This document shows, piece after piece, positions 24,477 to 32,812 of a stretch of DNA of 64,000 nucleotides; the first letter of the stretch is position 1; every line of letters begins with the position of its first letter. Position numbers and translations under genes: made by a program. Below the pieces are notes generated by a model that was given only the letters and a program-made list of their open reading frames with translations, had not been told where the DNA came from and made no database searches. The stretch is from SSSZ01 sp016790965 (GTDB lineage Bacteria; Pseudomonadota; Gammaproteobacteria; Burkholderiales; Rhodocyclaceae), in assembly GCA_016790965.1 (NCBI GenBank), contig JAEUNZ010000004.1, positions 1 to 64,000 on the forward strand. The letters run 5' to 3'.

Positions 24477-25120
24477 TGACATCGGCAAAATGGGTCTGGC
24501 TTTTCGATCTCGACAACACCCTGCACGACGCCACGCCCCACATCTTTCCCCATATCAATCGCTCGATGCGGGAATACATCGAGCGCCACCTGGGTGTCGA
24601 TAGCGATGAAGCAACTCGCATCCGGCAGGAATACTGGGTGCGCTACGGAGCAACCCTACTCGGATTGGTTCGCCACCACGGCACCGACCCGCGCCACTTC
24701 TTGCGCGAAACGCACCGCTTCCCCGATCTGCGGGCAATGCTGCATTTCGACCCAGCCGTGCGCGCTGCCCTGAAGCGCCTGCCTGGGCGCAAGATAGTCT
24801 TTTCCAACGCGCCCCGCCACTACACCGAAGCCGTGCTCGGCCTGACCCGCCTGGACCGTCTGGTGGATGCCGTCTATGCAGTAGAGAACCTGCGTTTTCG
24901 CCCCAAGCCTGACCCAGCAGCCTTCCGCACGCTACTGCGGGCGGAAGGGCTCCATCCCCGCCGCTGTATCCTGGTCGAGGACACTCTGGCCAACCTGGTC
25001 ACCGCCAAGCGCCTGGGAATGAAGACCGTGTGGGTGAGCGCTGGCTTACGCCAGTCGCCTTATGTGGATTGGAAAGTGCAGTCCGCAACGGACTTGCACC
25101 AAGTGGCGGCGCGGCTATAA
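24476..25120 (+). CDS. HAD-family pyrimidine 5'-nucleotidase
   Basis: A 214-residue haloacid dehalogenase-like hydrolase. Motif I is FDLDNTLHDA (residues 10-19), motif II the serine of IVFSNAP, motif III the lysine in RPKPDPAAF, and motif IV is LVEDTLAN. The length and the order of motifs match the SDT1/YjjG pyrimidine nucleotidase group often located between argB and slmA in betaproteobacteria. The exact substrate is inferred from that group. Coupled to argB by a one-base stop/start overlap. Confidence 0.88.
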   Translation: MTSAKWVWLFDLDNTLHDATPHIFPHINRSMREYIERHLGVDSDEATRIRQEYWVRYGATLLGLVRHHGTDPRHFLRETHRFPDLRAMLHFDPAVRAALKRLPGRKIVFSNAPRHYTEAVLGLTRLDRLVDAVYAVENLRFRPKPDPAAFRTLLRAEGLHPRRCILVEDTLANLVTAKRLGMKTVWVSAGLRQSPYVDWKVQSATDLHQVAARL

Positions 25121-25151
25121 TCTTCGCCAAATCAGGGGGAGAGGAGAGGCC

Positions 25152-25760
25152 ATGGCGCACAAACCCGGCGAACGCCGTCTGCAGATACTGCAAACCCTGG
25201 CCGAAATGCTGGAAAACCCTCGCGGCGAAAAAATCACCACCGCCGCCCTGGCCGCCCAGCTGGATTGTTCAGAAGCGGCACTGTACCGCCATTTCGCCAG
25301 CAAAGCGCAAATGTTCGAGGGCCTGATCGAATTCATCGAACAGAGCCTGCTTGGCGTCGTCAATCAGATCACCCGCGACGAGGGTGAGGGACTCAAGCAA
25401 ATCGAACAGACTCTGGCACTGCTTCTCCGCTTTGCCCAGAAAAACCGCGGAATGACCCGGGTGCTGATCGGCGACGCCCTAGTGGGCGAGCACGAACGCC
25501 TCCAAGTGCGCATCAACGCTTTGCTGGACAAGTTGGAAGCCGCCCTGAAGCAATCACTGCGCATCGCCGCCACCCAGGAAAATCTCAAGCCCGACGCTGA
25601 TTTCGGCGCCCTCGCCAACCTGTTGCGCTGCTACGCCGTGGGCCGCTGGGAGCAGTACGCCCGCAGCGGCTTCAGCCGCGAGCCCCTGGCGCAATGGCCG
25701 CAGCAGTGGCCCATGCTGTACTTCGCCTGCCTTTCCCAGTCCGGCCTGCCCGGGGGATAG
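25152..25760 (+). CDS. slmA: Nucleoid occlusion factor SlmA
   Basis: TetR-family DNA-binding protein that blocks FtsZ assembly over the nucleoid. The 202-residue protein has an N-terminal helix-turn-helix (about residues 28-50: AALAAQLDCSEAALYRHFAS) and an all-helical dimerisation and FtsZ-binding domain. A GAGGAGAGG ribosome site just before the ATG at 25152 settles the start. Convergent with hemB, with stop codons 2 bp apart. Confidence 0.94.
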   Translation: MAHKPGERRLQILQTLAEMLENPRGEKITTAALAAQLDCSEAALYRHFASKAQMFEGLIEFIEQSLLGVVNQITRDEGEGLKQIEQTLALLLRFAQKNRGMTRVLIGDALVGEHERLQVRINALLDKLEAALKQSLRIAATQENLKPDADFGALANLLRCYAVGRWEQYARSGFSREPLAQWPQQWPMLYFACLSQSGLPGG

Positions 25761-25762
25761 GC

Positions 25763-26767
<1,005 letters not shown>

Positions 26768-26822
26768 GGCAATCCTCAAAAAACGATGCGGGAAATTCTC
26801 AACCTAACGGGAACTTTTGCCC

Positions 26823-26836
26823 ATGACCTGCATCAT
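26823..26836. promoter_or_regulatory. Candidate FNR/CRP-family dyad upstream of hemB
   Basis: On the minus strand the sequence is ATGATGCAGGTCAT, close to the FNR/Dnr consensus TTGAT-N4-ATCAA. A -10-like GAGAAT (26800-26795) would give a hemB start near 26788, placing the dyad at about -41.5, the classical class II activator position. It is also upstream of the candidate small RNA on the plus strand. Confidence 0.35.
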
Positions 26837-26842
26837 ACGGCC

Positions 26843-26945
26843 CAGATGGCACGCGCTGTCTCCCGCTTTACCTCCCTGAGCGGGTGCCTTACTGAGTTAA
26901 GGCATTTTGGCCCCCGGACTCCCCTTTTCCGGGGGCCTTTTTATT
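26843..26945 (+). ncRNA. Candidate small RNA in the hemB-engB gap
   Basis: Three tandem hairpins are read on the plus strand. First, CCCGCT/AGCGGG (26862-26867 with 26879-26884), with loop UUACCUCCCUG carrying an anti-Shine-Dalgarno CCUCCC. Second, TGCCTTA/TAAGGCA (26885-26891 with 26898-26904). Third, a GGCCCCCGG/CCGGGGGCC terminator with a U tract. No plus-strand protein gene ends here, so an RNA gene is the simplest explanation. The 5' end is uncertain (a weak CATCAT -10 at 26831-26836). The 3' half is antisense to the last codons of engB. In gammaproteobacteria Spot 42/ErsA also lie beside engB, but I see no sequence likeness. Confidence 0.45.
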
Positions 26946-27547
26946 TCCGGCGCCGGAAGTCCCAGCCATCCGGCGAGAACCGCTTCCGCCTCCTCGATTC
27001 CCGTCTTCTTGAGACTGGAGAAGAGTTGCACCGAATAAAGACCTACCCGCCGCACCAATTCGGCTTGCACTGCCCTGAGGGTCTTGGTCTGCTCCTGGCG
27101 CGAAAGCTTGTCCGCCTTGGAGAGCAGGATGTGAATCGGCCGGCCGGTGGGGGCATACCAGTCCATCAGACGCTCATCCAGGGGCGTTAGGGGGCGGCGC
27201 ACGTCCATGATGACCACCACCCCCGCCAGCACCGCCCGCCCCTGGAGATAGGGGCCGATAAGGCCTTCCCATTGGGCGCGGATTTCCTCCGGCGCTTTGG
27301 CAAAGCCGTAACCCGGCAGATCGACCAGATACTTGCGCTCGCCCAGGGAAAAGTAGTTGAGGTGCTGGGTGCGGCCCGGCGTCTTGCTCACGAACGCTAG
27401 GCGCGTGCGCCCGGCTAGGGTATTGATGGCCGAGGACTTGCCGGCGTTCGATCGCCCTGCGAAGGCGATTTCGCACAGGGAGTCCGTGGGGAGGTCGCGC
27501 AATTGCGCGACGGTCGTATGAAAGACCGCTTGGCGGAAGAGAGACAT
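26897..27547 (-). CDS. engB: Ribosome biogenesis GTPase EngB (YihA/YsxC)
   Basis: Essential GTPase for 50S subunit assembly. The 216-residue protein has G1 GRSNAGKSS (about residues 30-38), G3 DLPGYGFA and G4 SKADKLS. Start at MSLFRQAVFHTT (27547) matches the family; the open frame further upstream is not conserved. The C-terminal tail (EIKRPPEKGSPGAKMP) is encoded by DNA that on the opposite strand forms the terminator of the candidate small RNA, so this tail may be a by-product of overlap. Divergent from the cytochrome c4 gene. Confidence 0.96.
   Translation of the reverse strand: MSLFRQAVFHTTVAQLRDLPTDSLCEIAFAGRSNAGKSSAINTLAGRTRLAFVSKTPGRTQHLNYFSLGERKYLVDLPGYGFAKAPEEIRAQWEGLIGPYLQGRAVLAGVVVIMDVRRPLTPLDERLMDWYAPTGRPIHILLSKADKLSRQEQTKTLRAVQAELVRRVGLYSVQLFSSLKKTGIEEAEAVLAGWLGLPAPEIKRPPEKGSPGAKMP
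26909..26945 (+). terminator. Orphan plus-strand intrinsic terminator
   Basis: GGCCCCCGG (26909-26917) and CCGGGGGCC (26929-26937) form a 9-bp GC stem followed by TTTTTATTT. It faces the plus strand, whereas both flanking genes (hemB, engB) are on the minus strand. Confidence 0.8.
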
Positions 27548-27652
27548 AAAAAGTGTGAGAAGCCGCCAGGGGCGGGCGATATGGTATAGAATAGCAGGTT
27601 TGTAACTTCCCATCCCGGCCCCTGGCCCAGAGACGCGCACAAGGAGCTAACA

Positions 27653-28288
27653 ATGATTCGCAAGACGGTCCTGGCAATCCTTCTCGCCACCCCCTTCATC
27701 GCCTTCGCCAAAGAGGAAGCCAAGCCCAAGGCAGACCTCGCCCGTGGCAAGGCCCTGGCCGAAACCATCTGCGTGGCCTGCCACGGCGCCGATGGCAACA
27801 GCCCCGCTTCCGCCAACCCCCATCTGGCGGGTCAGGTCGAGCAGTACCTCTACAAGCAACTGAGTAATTTCAAGGCGGGCGACAACAAGCCCGCCCTGCG
27901 CAACAACCCGATCATGGGGGGCATGGCGGCACCGCTGACTGACGACGACATGCGCGCCCTGGCCGCCTGGTTCTCGCAACAAAAGCTCAAGCCCGCGGCC
28001 GCCATGGATGACAAGCAGATCGCCCTCGGCCAGAAACTATGGCGCCAGGGCGATTTTGCCAAGGGCGTTCCAGCCTGCGCCGGGTGCCACGGCCCCGCCG
28101 GTGCCGGCCTGCCGGCCCAATACCCGCGCCTTTCCGGCCAATACGCGGAGTACACGGAAGCCCAGTTGAAGGCCTTCCGCCAGGGCGAGCGGGCCAACGA
28201 CCCGGAAAAGATGATGCGCACCATCGCCGCCAAGCTGTCCGACGCCGAAATCAAGGCCGTTTCGGACTACGCCGCCGGCCTGCGCTGA
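27653..28288 (+). CDS. Diheme cytochrome c4
   Basis: Periplasmic electron carrier of 211 residues. A signal peptide (residues 1-19, ending IAFA) is followed by two class I cytochrome domains with haem sites CVACH (about residues 40-44) and CAGCH (about 141-145); the distal methionine ligands lie in NPIMGGMAAPL and in the second domain. Cytochrome c4 usually feeds terminal oxidases. The position next to engB is conserved in many betaproteobacteria. A TATAGAAT -10-like sequence lies about 60 bp upstream (near 27583), and an intrinsic terminator follows. Confidence 0.93.
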   Translation: MIRKTVLAILLATPFIAFAKEEAKPKADLARGKALAETICVACHGADGNSPASANPHLAGQVEQYLYKQLSNFKAGDNKPALRNNPIMGGMAAPLTDDDMRALAAWFSQQKLKPAAAMDDKQIALGQKLWRQGDFAKGVPACAGCHGPAGAGLPAQYPRLSGQYAEYTEAQLKAFRQGERANDPEKMMRTIAAKLSDAEIKAVSDYAAGLR

Positions 28289-28308
28289 TCGGTTCTCCCT
28301 CTGAAAGA

Positions 28309-28337
28309 AAGGCAGCCGTGCGGCTGCCTTTTTTGTT
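28309..28337 (+). terminator. Intrinsic terminator of the cytochrome c4 gene
   Basis: AAGGCAGCCG (28309-28318) and CGGCTGCCTT (28321-28330) form a perfect 10-bp stem followed by TTTTGTTT, 20 bp after the stop codon. Confidence 0.9.
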
Positions 28338-28414
28338 TCCCGCGCTTCACACCGCCCGGCGGCGGGGATAGACTCCTTCGTCTACCCGGTCATACCCCCA
28401 CAAGAGGCCCCGCG

Positions 28415-28846
28415 ATGAAAACCCTCAAGCAACTGCTTGCCGAGAAGAAAGATCACCCCCTCGTCGTCGTTTCCCCCAAGGACACCGTCTTCCACGCCCT
28501 CAACGTCATGGCCCGGCACGAAGTCGGGGCGGTCATGGTACTGGACGGCGAACAACTGGTCGGCATCTTTTCCGAGCGGGACTATGCCCGCAAGGTCATC
28601 CTGCACGGCAAGAGCTCCAAGGAAACCCTGGTGCAGGAGATCATGAGCGACAAGGTCGCCTACGTCACCCCTGCCCACAGCATCGACCAGTGCATGGCCC
28701 TGATGACCGAAAAGCGCTTTCGCCATCTGCCCGTTCTCGACGGCGAAACCGTGGTGGGCATCGTGTCCATCGGCGATTTGGTCAAGGAAACCATCAGCGC
28801 CCAGCGCTTCATCATCCAGGAACTGGAGCGCTACATCGCGGGCTGA
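28415..28846 (+). CDS. CBS-domain protein (stand-alone pair)
   Basis: A 143-residue protein consisting of just two CBS modules (about residues 8-60 and 72-130). Signature segments are VFSERDYARKV-like IFSERDYARKV and RHLPVLDGETVVGIVSIGDL. Proteins of this type bind adenine nucleotides and respond to energy status; the partner is not identifiable here. Preceded by a terminator, so it has its own promoter. The HDOD gene begins 88 bp downstream. Confidence 0.9.
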   Translation: MKTLKQLLAEKKDHPLVVVSPKDTVFHALNVMARHEVGAVMVLDGEQLVGIFSERDYARKVILHGKSSKETLVQEIMSDKVAYVTPAHSIDQCMALMTEKRFRHLPVLDGETVVGIVSIGDLVKETISAQRFIIQELERYIAG

Positions 28847-28934
28847 CGGGGATGGTCCTGTGCCTGCCCTCGCCTGAAGTGCGCCCCCGCGGGGCAGTCA
28901 CACGCTTCCCCCTGGCCTTCGACCGCGCCTTCTG

Positions 28935-29768
28935 ATGGACGAAAAAGGCAATCCTCATTTTCGCCTGCTCGAGAGCATCGCTGGCGACCTCTCGGGAGAA
29001 GTCAATTTCCCCACCTGCCTGGACGCCGCGGTCCTGGTCCGCAATACCCTGCGGGATCCGGAAGTCAGCCTCGATCGCGTCGCCACCGTCATCGGCAGCG
29101 AGGCGCTCATCGCCAGCAAACTCCTGCGCCTGGCCAATTCCGTCCACTACAACCCGGGCGGCCGGGTGATCACCGACCTGCGCAATGCCGTCAGCCGCCT
29201 GGGTTTTGAAACCGTACGCACGGTTTCCCTGGCCGTCGCCATGGATCAGATGGTCAAAGCGAGGCATCTCGGCGCCTTCGCGTCCATTGCACGTGAAACC
29301 TGGGATCACTCCCTGCGCGTCGCCGCCATCGCACGCGTTCTGGCGCGCCGCATCGGGCGCATCAACCAGGACGAGGCCATGGTCGCTGGAATGGTCCGCT
29401 CCATAGGTGTCTTCTACCTCCTCTTTCGCGCCGCCGAGAGAGCGGAATACCGTGAGAATCTTGCCCTCACCCTCGAACTGCTGAGCGGCTGGCAAAGCAG
29501 CATTGGCGAAGGGCTGCTCCAGGTGCTCGGATTGCCGGAGCGCATCGTGGGTGCCTTGCAGCAGCGGGAGCCCAATATCGTGAATCCCTGCAGTCTGGGG
29601 GATGTCATTTTCTTTGCCGGCCTTCTCGCCGGCGCGGCGCCGGAATGGGTCGCCACCCCTACGCCCCAGGGCGCAGAAGACGGCACCGAGTCCGCCCAGC
29701 GTTACGCGGACCTCCTGGCCGAGGCCGAGGAAGACATGGCGGAACTGCGCGCCGCCCTGGCGGCCTGA
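28935..29768 (+). CDS. HDOD-domain signalling protein
   Basis: A 277-residue protein dominated by an HDOD domain (about residues 18-215), an output or sensory module related to HD phosphohydrolases but usually lacking the metal-binding HD pair. Visible markers are SKLLRLANSVHYNPGG and the WDHSLRVAAIARVLARRIG helix with a partial HD-like motif, and DEAMVAGMVRSIG. The C-terminal tail is acidic and low in complexity. No receiver or GGDEF domain is attached. Function is unknown; HDOD proteins often link to motility or c-di-GMP signalling, which would fit the pilus genes nearby, but that is speculation. Confidence 0.85.
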   Translation: MDEKGNPHFRLLESIAGDLSGEVNFPTCLDAAVLVRNTLRDPEVSLDRVATVIGSEALIASKLLRLANSVHYNPGGRVITDLRNAVSRLGFETVRTVSLAVAMDQMVKARHLGAFASIARETWDHSLRVAAIARVLARRIGRINQDEAMVAGMVRSIGVFYLLFRAAERAEYRENLALTLELLSGWQSSIGEGLLQVLGLPERIVGALQQREPNIVNPCSLGDVIFFAGLLAGAAPEWVATPTPQGAEDGTESAQRYADLLAEAEEDMAELRAALAA

Positions 29769-29970
29769 AAGGACCAGGTCGCGCCCCGGGACGGCGCGGC
29801 GGCCGACACCCGCTCGCCTCGCGCCCCCCTGCCTTGCGGGGAAGGACGGGGTTTCTCGCGGCGCTGCCGGCATTTTCCTCGCGCTTCGCGGTCCAAGCGG
29901 AGAATCGTCGCACTGTAAGGAAACCCCATCCCCGCGCGACCACTGTGCAAGATCGTCATTCAGGACCGCC

Positions 29971-30912
29971 ATGCTCATCCGCCGCCCCCCCGACCTGCCC
30001 GCCTCGCACATCACCGACCCTGCGGTCTATTCGCGCAGGCGCGACTTCCTCACCGCTCTGGGCGCCGGAGCCCTGGCTCTGGTTTCCCCGACAGCCCGAG
30101 GGGCAACGGCCCGCGGGCCTCGCCTGGAGGGCGTCAAGCCCGGGGTCGTAACCCTGGACGAGAAACTCACGTCCTACGAAACCCTCACCAGCTATGGCAA
30201 TTTTTACGAATTCGGCCCCGACAAGGACAGCCCCGGCCTCAACGCCCATCGTCTGCGCACCCGGCCCTGGACGGTGACCGTGGACGGTGCGGTCAAGACG
30301 CCGCGGACCTTCGCTATCGACGATCTGCTCAAGTGGGCGCCCCTGGAGGAACGGGTCTATCGCCTGCGCTGCGTCGAAGGCTGGAGCGCCGTCGTTCCCT
30401 GGGTTGGCTTCCCCCTGGCTGAAATTACCAAGCGGGTGGAACTTACCGGCAACGCCAAGTTCGTCGAATTCTGGAGCCTCGCCGACCCCGAGCAGATGCC
30501 CTACGTGCGCGTTCCCCTCCTGGACTGGCCCTACCTCGAAGCCCTGCGCATCGATGAAGCCCTGCATCCGCTGACCCTGCTCGCCTTCGGGCTCTATGGC
30601 GAAGTAATGCCCAAGCCCAACGGCGCGCCGGTGCGCCTTGTCGTCCCCTGGAAATATGGCTTCAAGAGCGCCAAATCCATCGTCCGCATCCGCTTCGTCG
30701 AAAAGCAGCCGGACACCTCCTGGATGAAGGCCGGCCCGAGCGAGTACGGCTTCTATTCCAACGTAAACCCGGATGTGCCGCACCGGCGCTGGAGCCAAAG
30801 CCACGAACGCCGCCTGGGCGAGTTCCTGCGCCGCAAGACCCTGCCCTTCAACGGCTACGGCGACCAGGTGGCCCGTCTCTATAGCGGCATGGACCTCAGC
30901 CGCTACTTCTGA
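29971..30912 (+). CDS. msrP: Protein-methionine-sulfoxide reductase catalytic subunit MsrP
   Basis: Periplasmic molybdopterin enzyme that repairs oxidised methionines in envelope proteins. The 313-residue protein has a twin-arginine signal (SRRRDFLTALGAGALAL, residues 21-37) and the molybdenum-ligand cysteine in YRLRCVEGWS (about residue 133). Start at 29971 suits the family; the frame is open upstream but only as a shadow. The partner msrQ starts 2 bp after its stop. The 200 bp before it hold no gene. Confidence 0.96.
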   Translation: MLIRRPPDLPASHITDPAVYSRRRDFLTALGAGALALVSPTARGATARGPRLEGVKPGVVTLDEKLTSYETLTSYGNFYEFGPDKDSPGLNAHRLRTRPWTVTVDGAVKTPRTFAIDDLLKWAPLEERVYRLRCVEGWSAVVPWVGFPLAEITKRVELTGNAKFVEFWSLADPEQMPYVRVPLLDWPYLEALRIDEALHPLTLLAFGLYGEVMPKPNGAPVRLVVPWKYGFKSAKSIVRIRFVEKQPDTSWMKAGPSEYGFYSNVNPDVPHRRWSQSHERRLGEFLRRKTLPFNGYGDQVARLYSGMDLSRYF

Positions 30913-30914
30913 CC

Positions 30915-31559
30915 ATGAACCCCGCTTCCATACCCATCGGCAAAATTAAAGCCCTGGTCTTCGTCGCCGCCCTCGGCCCTCTGGGGCGCCTGGCCTATGC
31001 GGCCTACACCGGCGACTTCGGCCCCAACCCGGTGGAGTTCCTGCAGCGCTACACCGGCACCTGGACCTTCAATTTCCTCCTGCTCACCCTCTGCATCAGC
31101 CCGCTGCGCGCCCTCACCGGGCTGCACTGGCTGTTGCGTCTGCGGCGCATGCTGGGGCTCTTCAGCTTCTTCTACGCCTGCCTGCACTTCCTCTCCTTCA
31201 TCGGCTTCGATCACGCCTTCGACCCGGGCGAGATCGCCCGCGACGTCATCAAGCGCCCCTTCGTCACGGTGGGTTTCGCCGCCTTCGTCCTGCTCATCCC
31301 CCTGGCCGCGACTTCCAACGCCCTGGCTATTCGTCGCCTGGGCGGCCGACGCTGGCAGGATCTGCATCGGGCGGTCTATCTCATCGCCCTTCTGGCCGTC
31401 GTACATTACTTCTGGCTGGTCAAGGCCACCGCGCTTATCTACCCGATCGTCTACGGGCTGCTCGTCGCCGTGCTCCTAGGCTGGCGCATCCGCGACCGCC
31501 TGCGGCGCAACGGCCCCTACCCCGCCACGGCAGGGATCAGCGTTCGGCGAAGCGGATGA
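30915..31559 (+). CDS. msrQ: Haem-binding membrane subunit MsrQ
   Basis: Inner-membrane haem protein that passes electrons from the quinone pool or flavin reductase to MsrP. The 214-residue protein has about six transmembrane helices and conserved histidines in ACLHFLSFIGFDHAF and QDLHRAVYLIALLAVVHYFW, the probable haem ligands. Coupled to msrP (2-bp gap). Its 3' end overlaps the convergent bioC gene by 23 bp. Confidence 0.94.
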   Translation: MNPASIPIGKIKALVFVAALGPLGRLAYAAYTGDFGPNPVEFLQRYTGTWTFNFLLLTLCISPLRALTGLHWLLRLRRMLGLFSFFYACLHFLSFIGFDHAFDPGEIARDVIKRPFVTVGFAAFVLLIPLAATSNALAIRRLGGRRWQDLHRAVYLIALLAVVHYFWLVKATALIYPIVYGLLVAVLLGWRIRDRLRRNGPYPATAGISVRRSG

Positions 31560-32406
31560 TGGACCGCCCGTCGGCTGTCTTCCTGGGGACGGCTTTCCAG
31601 GCGTGGCCGTACACCACCTCGAAAGTGGCGGGCAGCTTGCCCTCGCGGCGCCGCGTCTCGTAAGCGGCGTTCAGCGCCGCCCAGCTTGCGCGTCCCATGA
31701 GGCCGCGGCGACGGTCGCCCATGGCGCAGGTTGACCCGGCAGCCCGCAACTCCTTTATCAGGGCAGACAGGGAGTCGTAGGTCAGGGTAATGACCTCCAT
31801 GTCCATCACCGGATCTGCAAAGCCGCAGGAAACCAGCATGTCCCCCAGGTCGTGCATGTCGATGGTACGCTGGACATGGCCATGGCCGTCGGTGAAGGAA
31901 TCGCGCAACTCGCGCAGGGTGTCTGGCCCCAGGGTGGAAAACATCAGCAGCCCCCCCGTCTCCAGCACGCGGTGAGCCTCGGCCAGAGCCCGCAACGGGT
32001 CGTCGAGCCAGTGGAGAAGCAGGTTCGACCACACCAGGCCGAAGCGATCCGCGGCGAAGGGCAGGCAGCCGGCATCGGCTGCCACATAGGTCACGGAAGC
32101 GGGCCCGCCCCCCGTCCACCAGCGGCGCCACAACGGGCTTGCAAGACGCCGGGGCAACATGCACTCGACCCCGTCCACCCCCACGCAGGAAGCCTCGGGA
32201 TAGCGCTCCCCCAGAGGCGCCAGGCTCGCGCCGCGGCTACAGCCCAGATCCAGGATGCGTTGGGGCGCGAGGCGCACGTAATCGAGGCGCTCCAGCATGC
32301 GGCGGTCGATTTCCCGAGCGAAGAAATCCCCCTCGGCATAACGCCCAGCCACCCGGGCAAAGGACCGCCGCACCCGGGCGGCGTCGACGAAACCGGCCCC
32401 GGACAT
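31537..32406 (-). CDS. bioC: Malonyl-ACP O-methyltransferase BioC
   Basis: SAM-dependent methyltransferase that starts biotin synthesis by methylating malonyl-ACP. About 289 residues; SAM motif I is ILDLGCSRGASLAPLG (near residues 50-65), and LVWSNLLLHWLDDPLRALAE follows. The start at 32406 (MSGAGFVDAARVRRSF) is preferred to a Met four codons earlier. The start codon lies one or two bases from the left end of a repeat element, so the native leader has been replaced. It is downstream of bioB on the same strand but separated from it by about 400 bp of repeats. Confidence 0.92.
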   Translation of the reverse strand: MSGAGFVDAARVRRSFARVAGRYAEGDFFAREIDRRMLERLDYVRLAPQRILDLGCSRGASLAPLGERYPEASCVGVDGVECMLPRRLASPLWRRWWTGGGPASVTYVAADAGCLPFAADRFGLVWSNLLLHWLDDPLRALAEAHRVLETGGLLMFSTLGPDTLRELRDSFTDGHGHVQRTIDMHDLGDMLVSCGFADPVMDMEVITLTYDSLSALIKELRAAGSTCAMGDRRRGLMGRASWAALNAAYETRRREGKLPATFEVVYGHAWKAVPRKTADGRSIIRFAER

Positions 32407-32407
32407 C

Positions 32408-32541
32408 AGCGCCGGCAAATTTTTCGGACGCGCCCGAGCGGCATGCTCAGAGCCGTACGTTTAAGGCGACGAGCGTGGCCGCAGCCCGGGCTATGGCAAG
32501 CATGGGCTACGCCGAAGGGGCGCCGAGGGGCCTGATGAGCG
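32408..32541. repeat. Dispersed inverted-repeat element, copy A (degenerate)
   Basis: A diverged copy of the repeat family also found at 37613-37775 and 48320-48480. Shared blocks include AAATTTTTCGG, CGCGCCCGAGCGGC, CCGGGCTATGGC, GCCGA and TGA-GAGCGG-type sequence, in the same order. The left end (AGCGCCGGCAAATTTTT) abuts the bioC start codon; the right end is lost, apparently at the boundary with the next element. Confidence 0.65.
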
Positions 32542-32812
32542 GTAAGGCAGGGAACCATCAACCTGGAAACTTCAGTCGAACGAGCCCGTTGGTGCGTTCG
32601 GGCGGGACTCTGGCGCGAAGCGACGACGTGGCAGGCCGATGCCTGCAAGGAGGAGCGACAAAGCCAGGCGCCCGCCCGGATGCGCCAGCGGGCTCGTAGC
32701 GCTACCCCCGATATGGGAGCCCTCCGAGTGGCACAGAGCTCCGGGGCACAGGGCATGCCGGGACTCGACAAGGGGTCAACTGAGGTTTCCAGGTTCACTG
32801 CCCTTCACACCG
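32541..32812. repeat. Second inverted-repeat element (MITE-like) between bioB and bioC
   Basis: The interval has long imperfect terminal inverted repeats. AACCTGGAAACTTCAGTCGA near 32561-32580 pairs with the complement of TCAACTGAGGTTTCCAGGTT near 32776-32795 (only two mismatches). Outer AAGGCAGG and CTGCCCTT blocks extend the pairing. No transposase gene is inside, and neither flanking gene is broken. It overlaps or abuts the bioB stop region. The size and termini are those of a non-autonomous transposable element. Confidence 0.65.

Noticed and set aside
26786..27190. 134-codon plus-strand open frame starting in the hemB-engB gap
   Set aside because: It runs through an intrinsic terminator and antisense to engB; no family resemblance.
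28812..30014. 400-codon minus-strand open frame over the HDOD gene
   Set aside because: No domain, odd composition, and it contradicts the strongly supported HDOD gene on the other strand.
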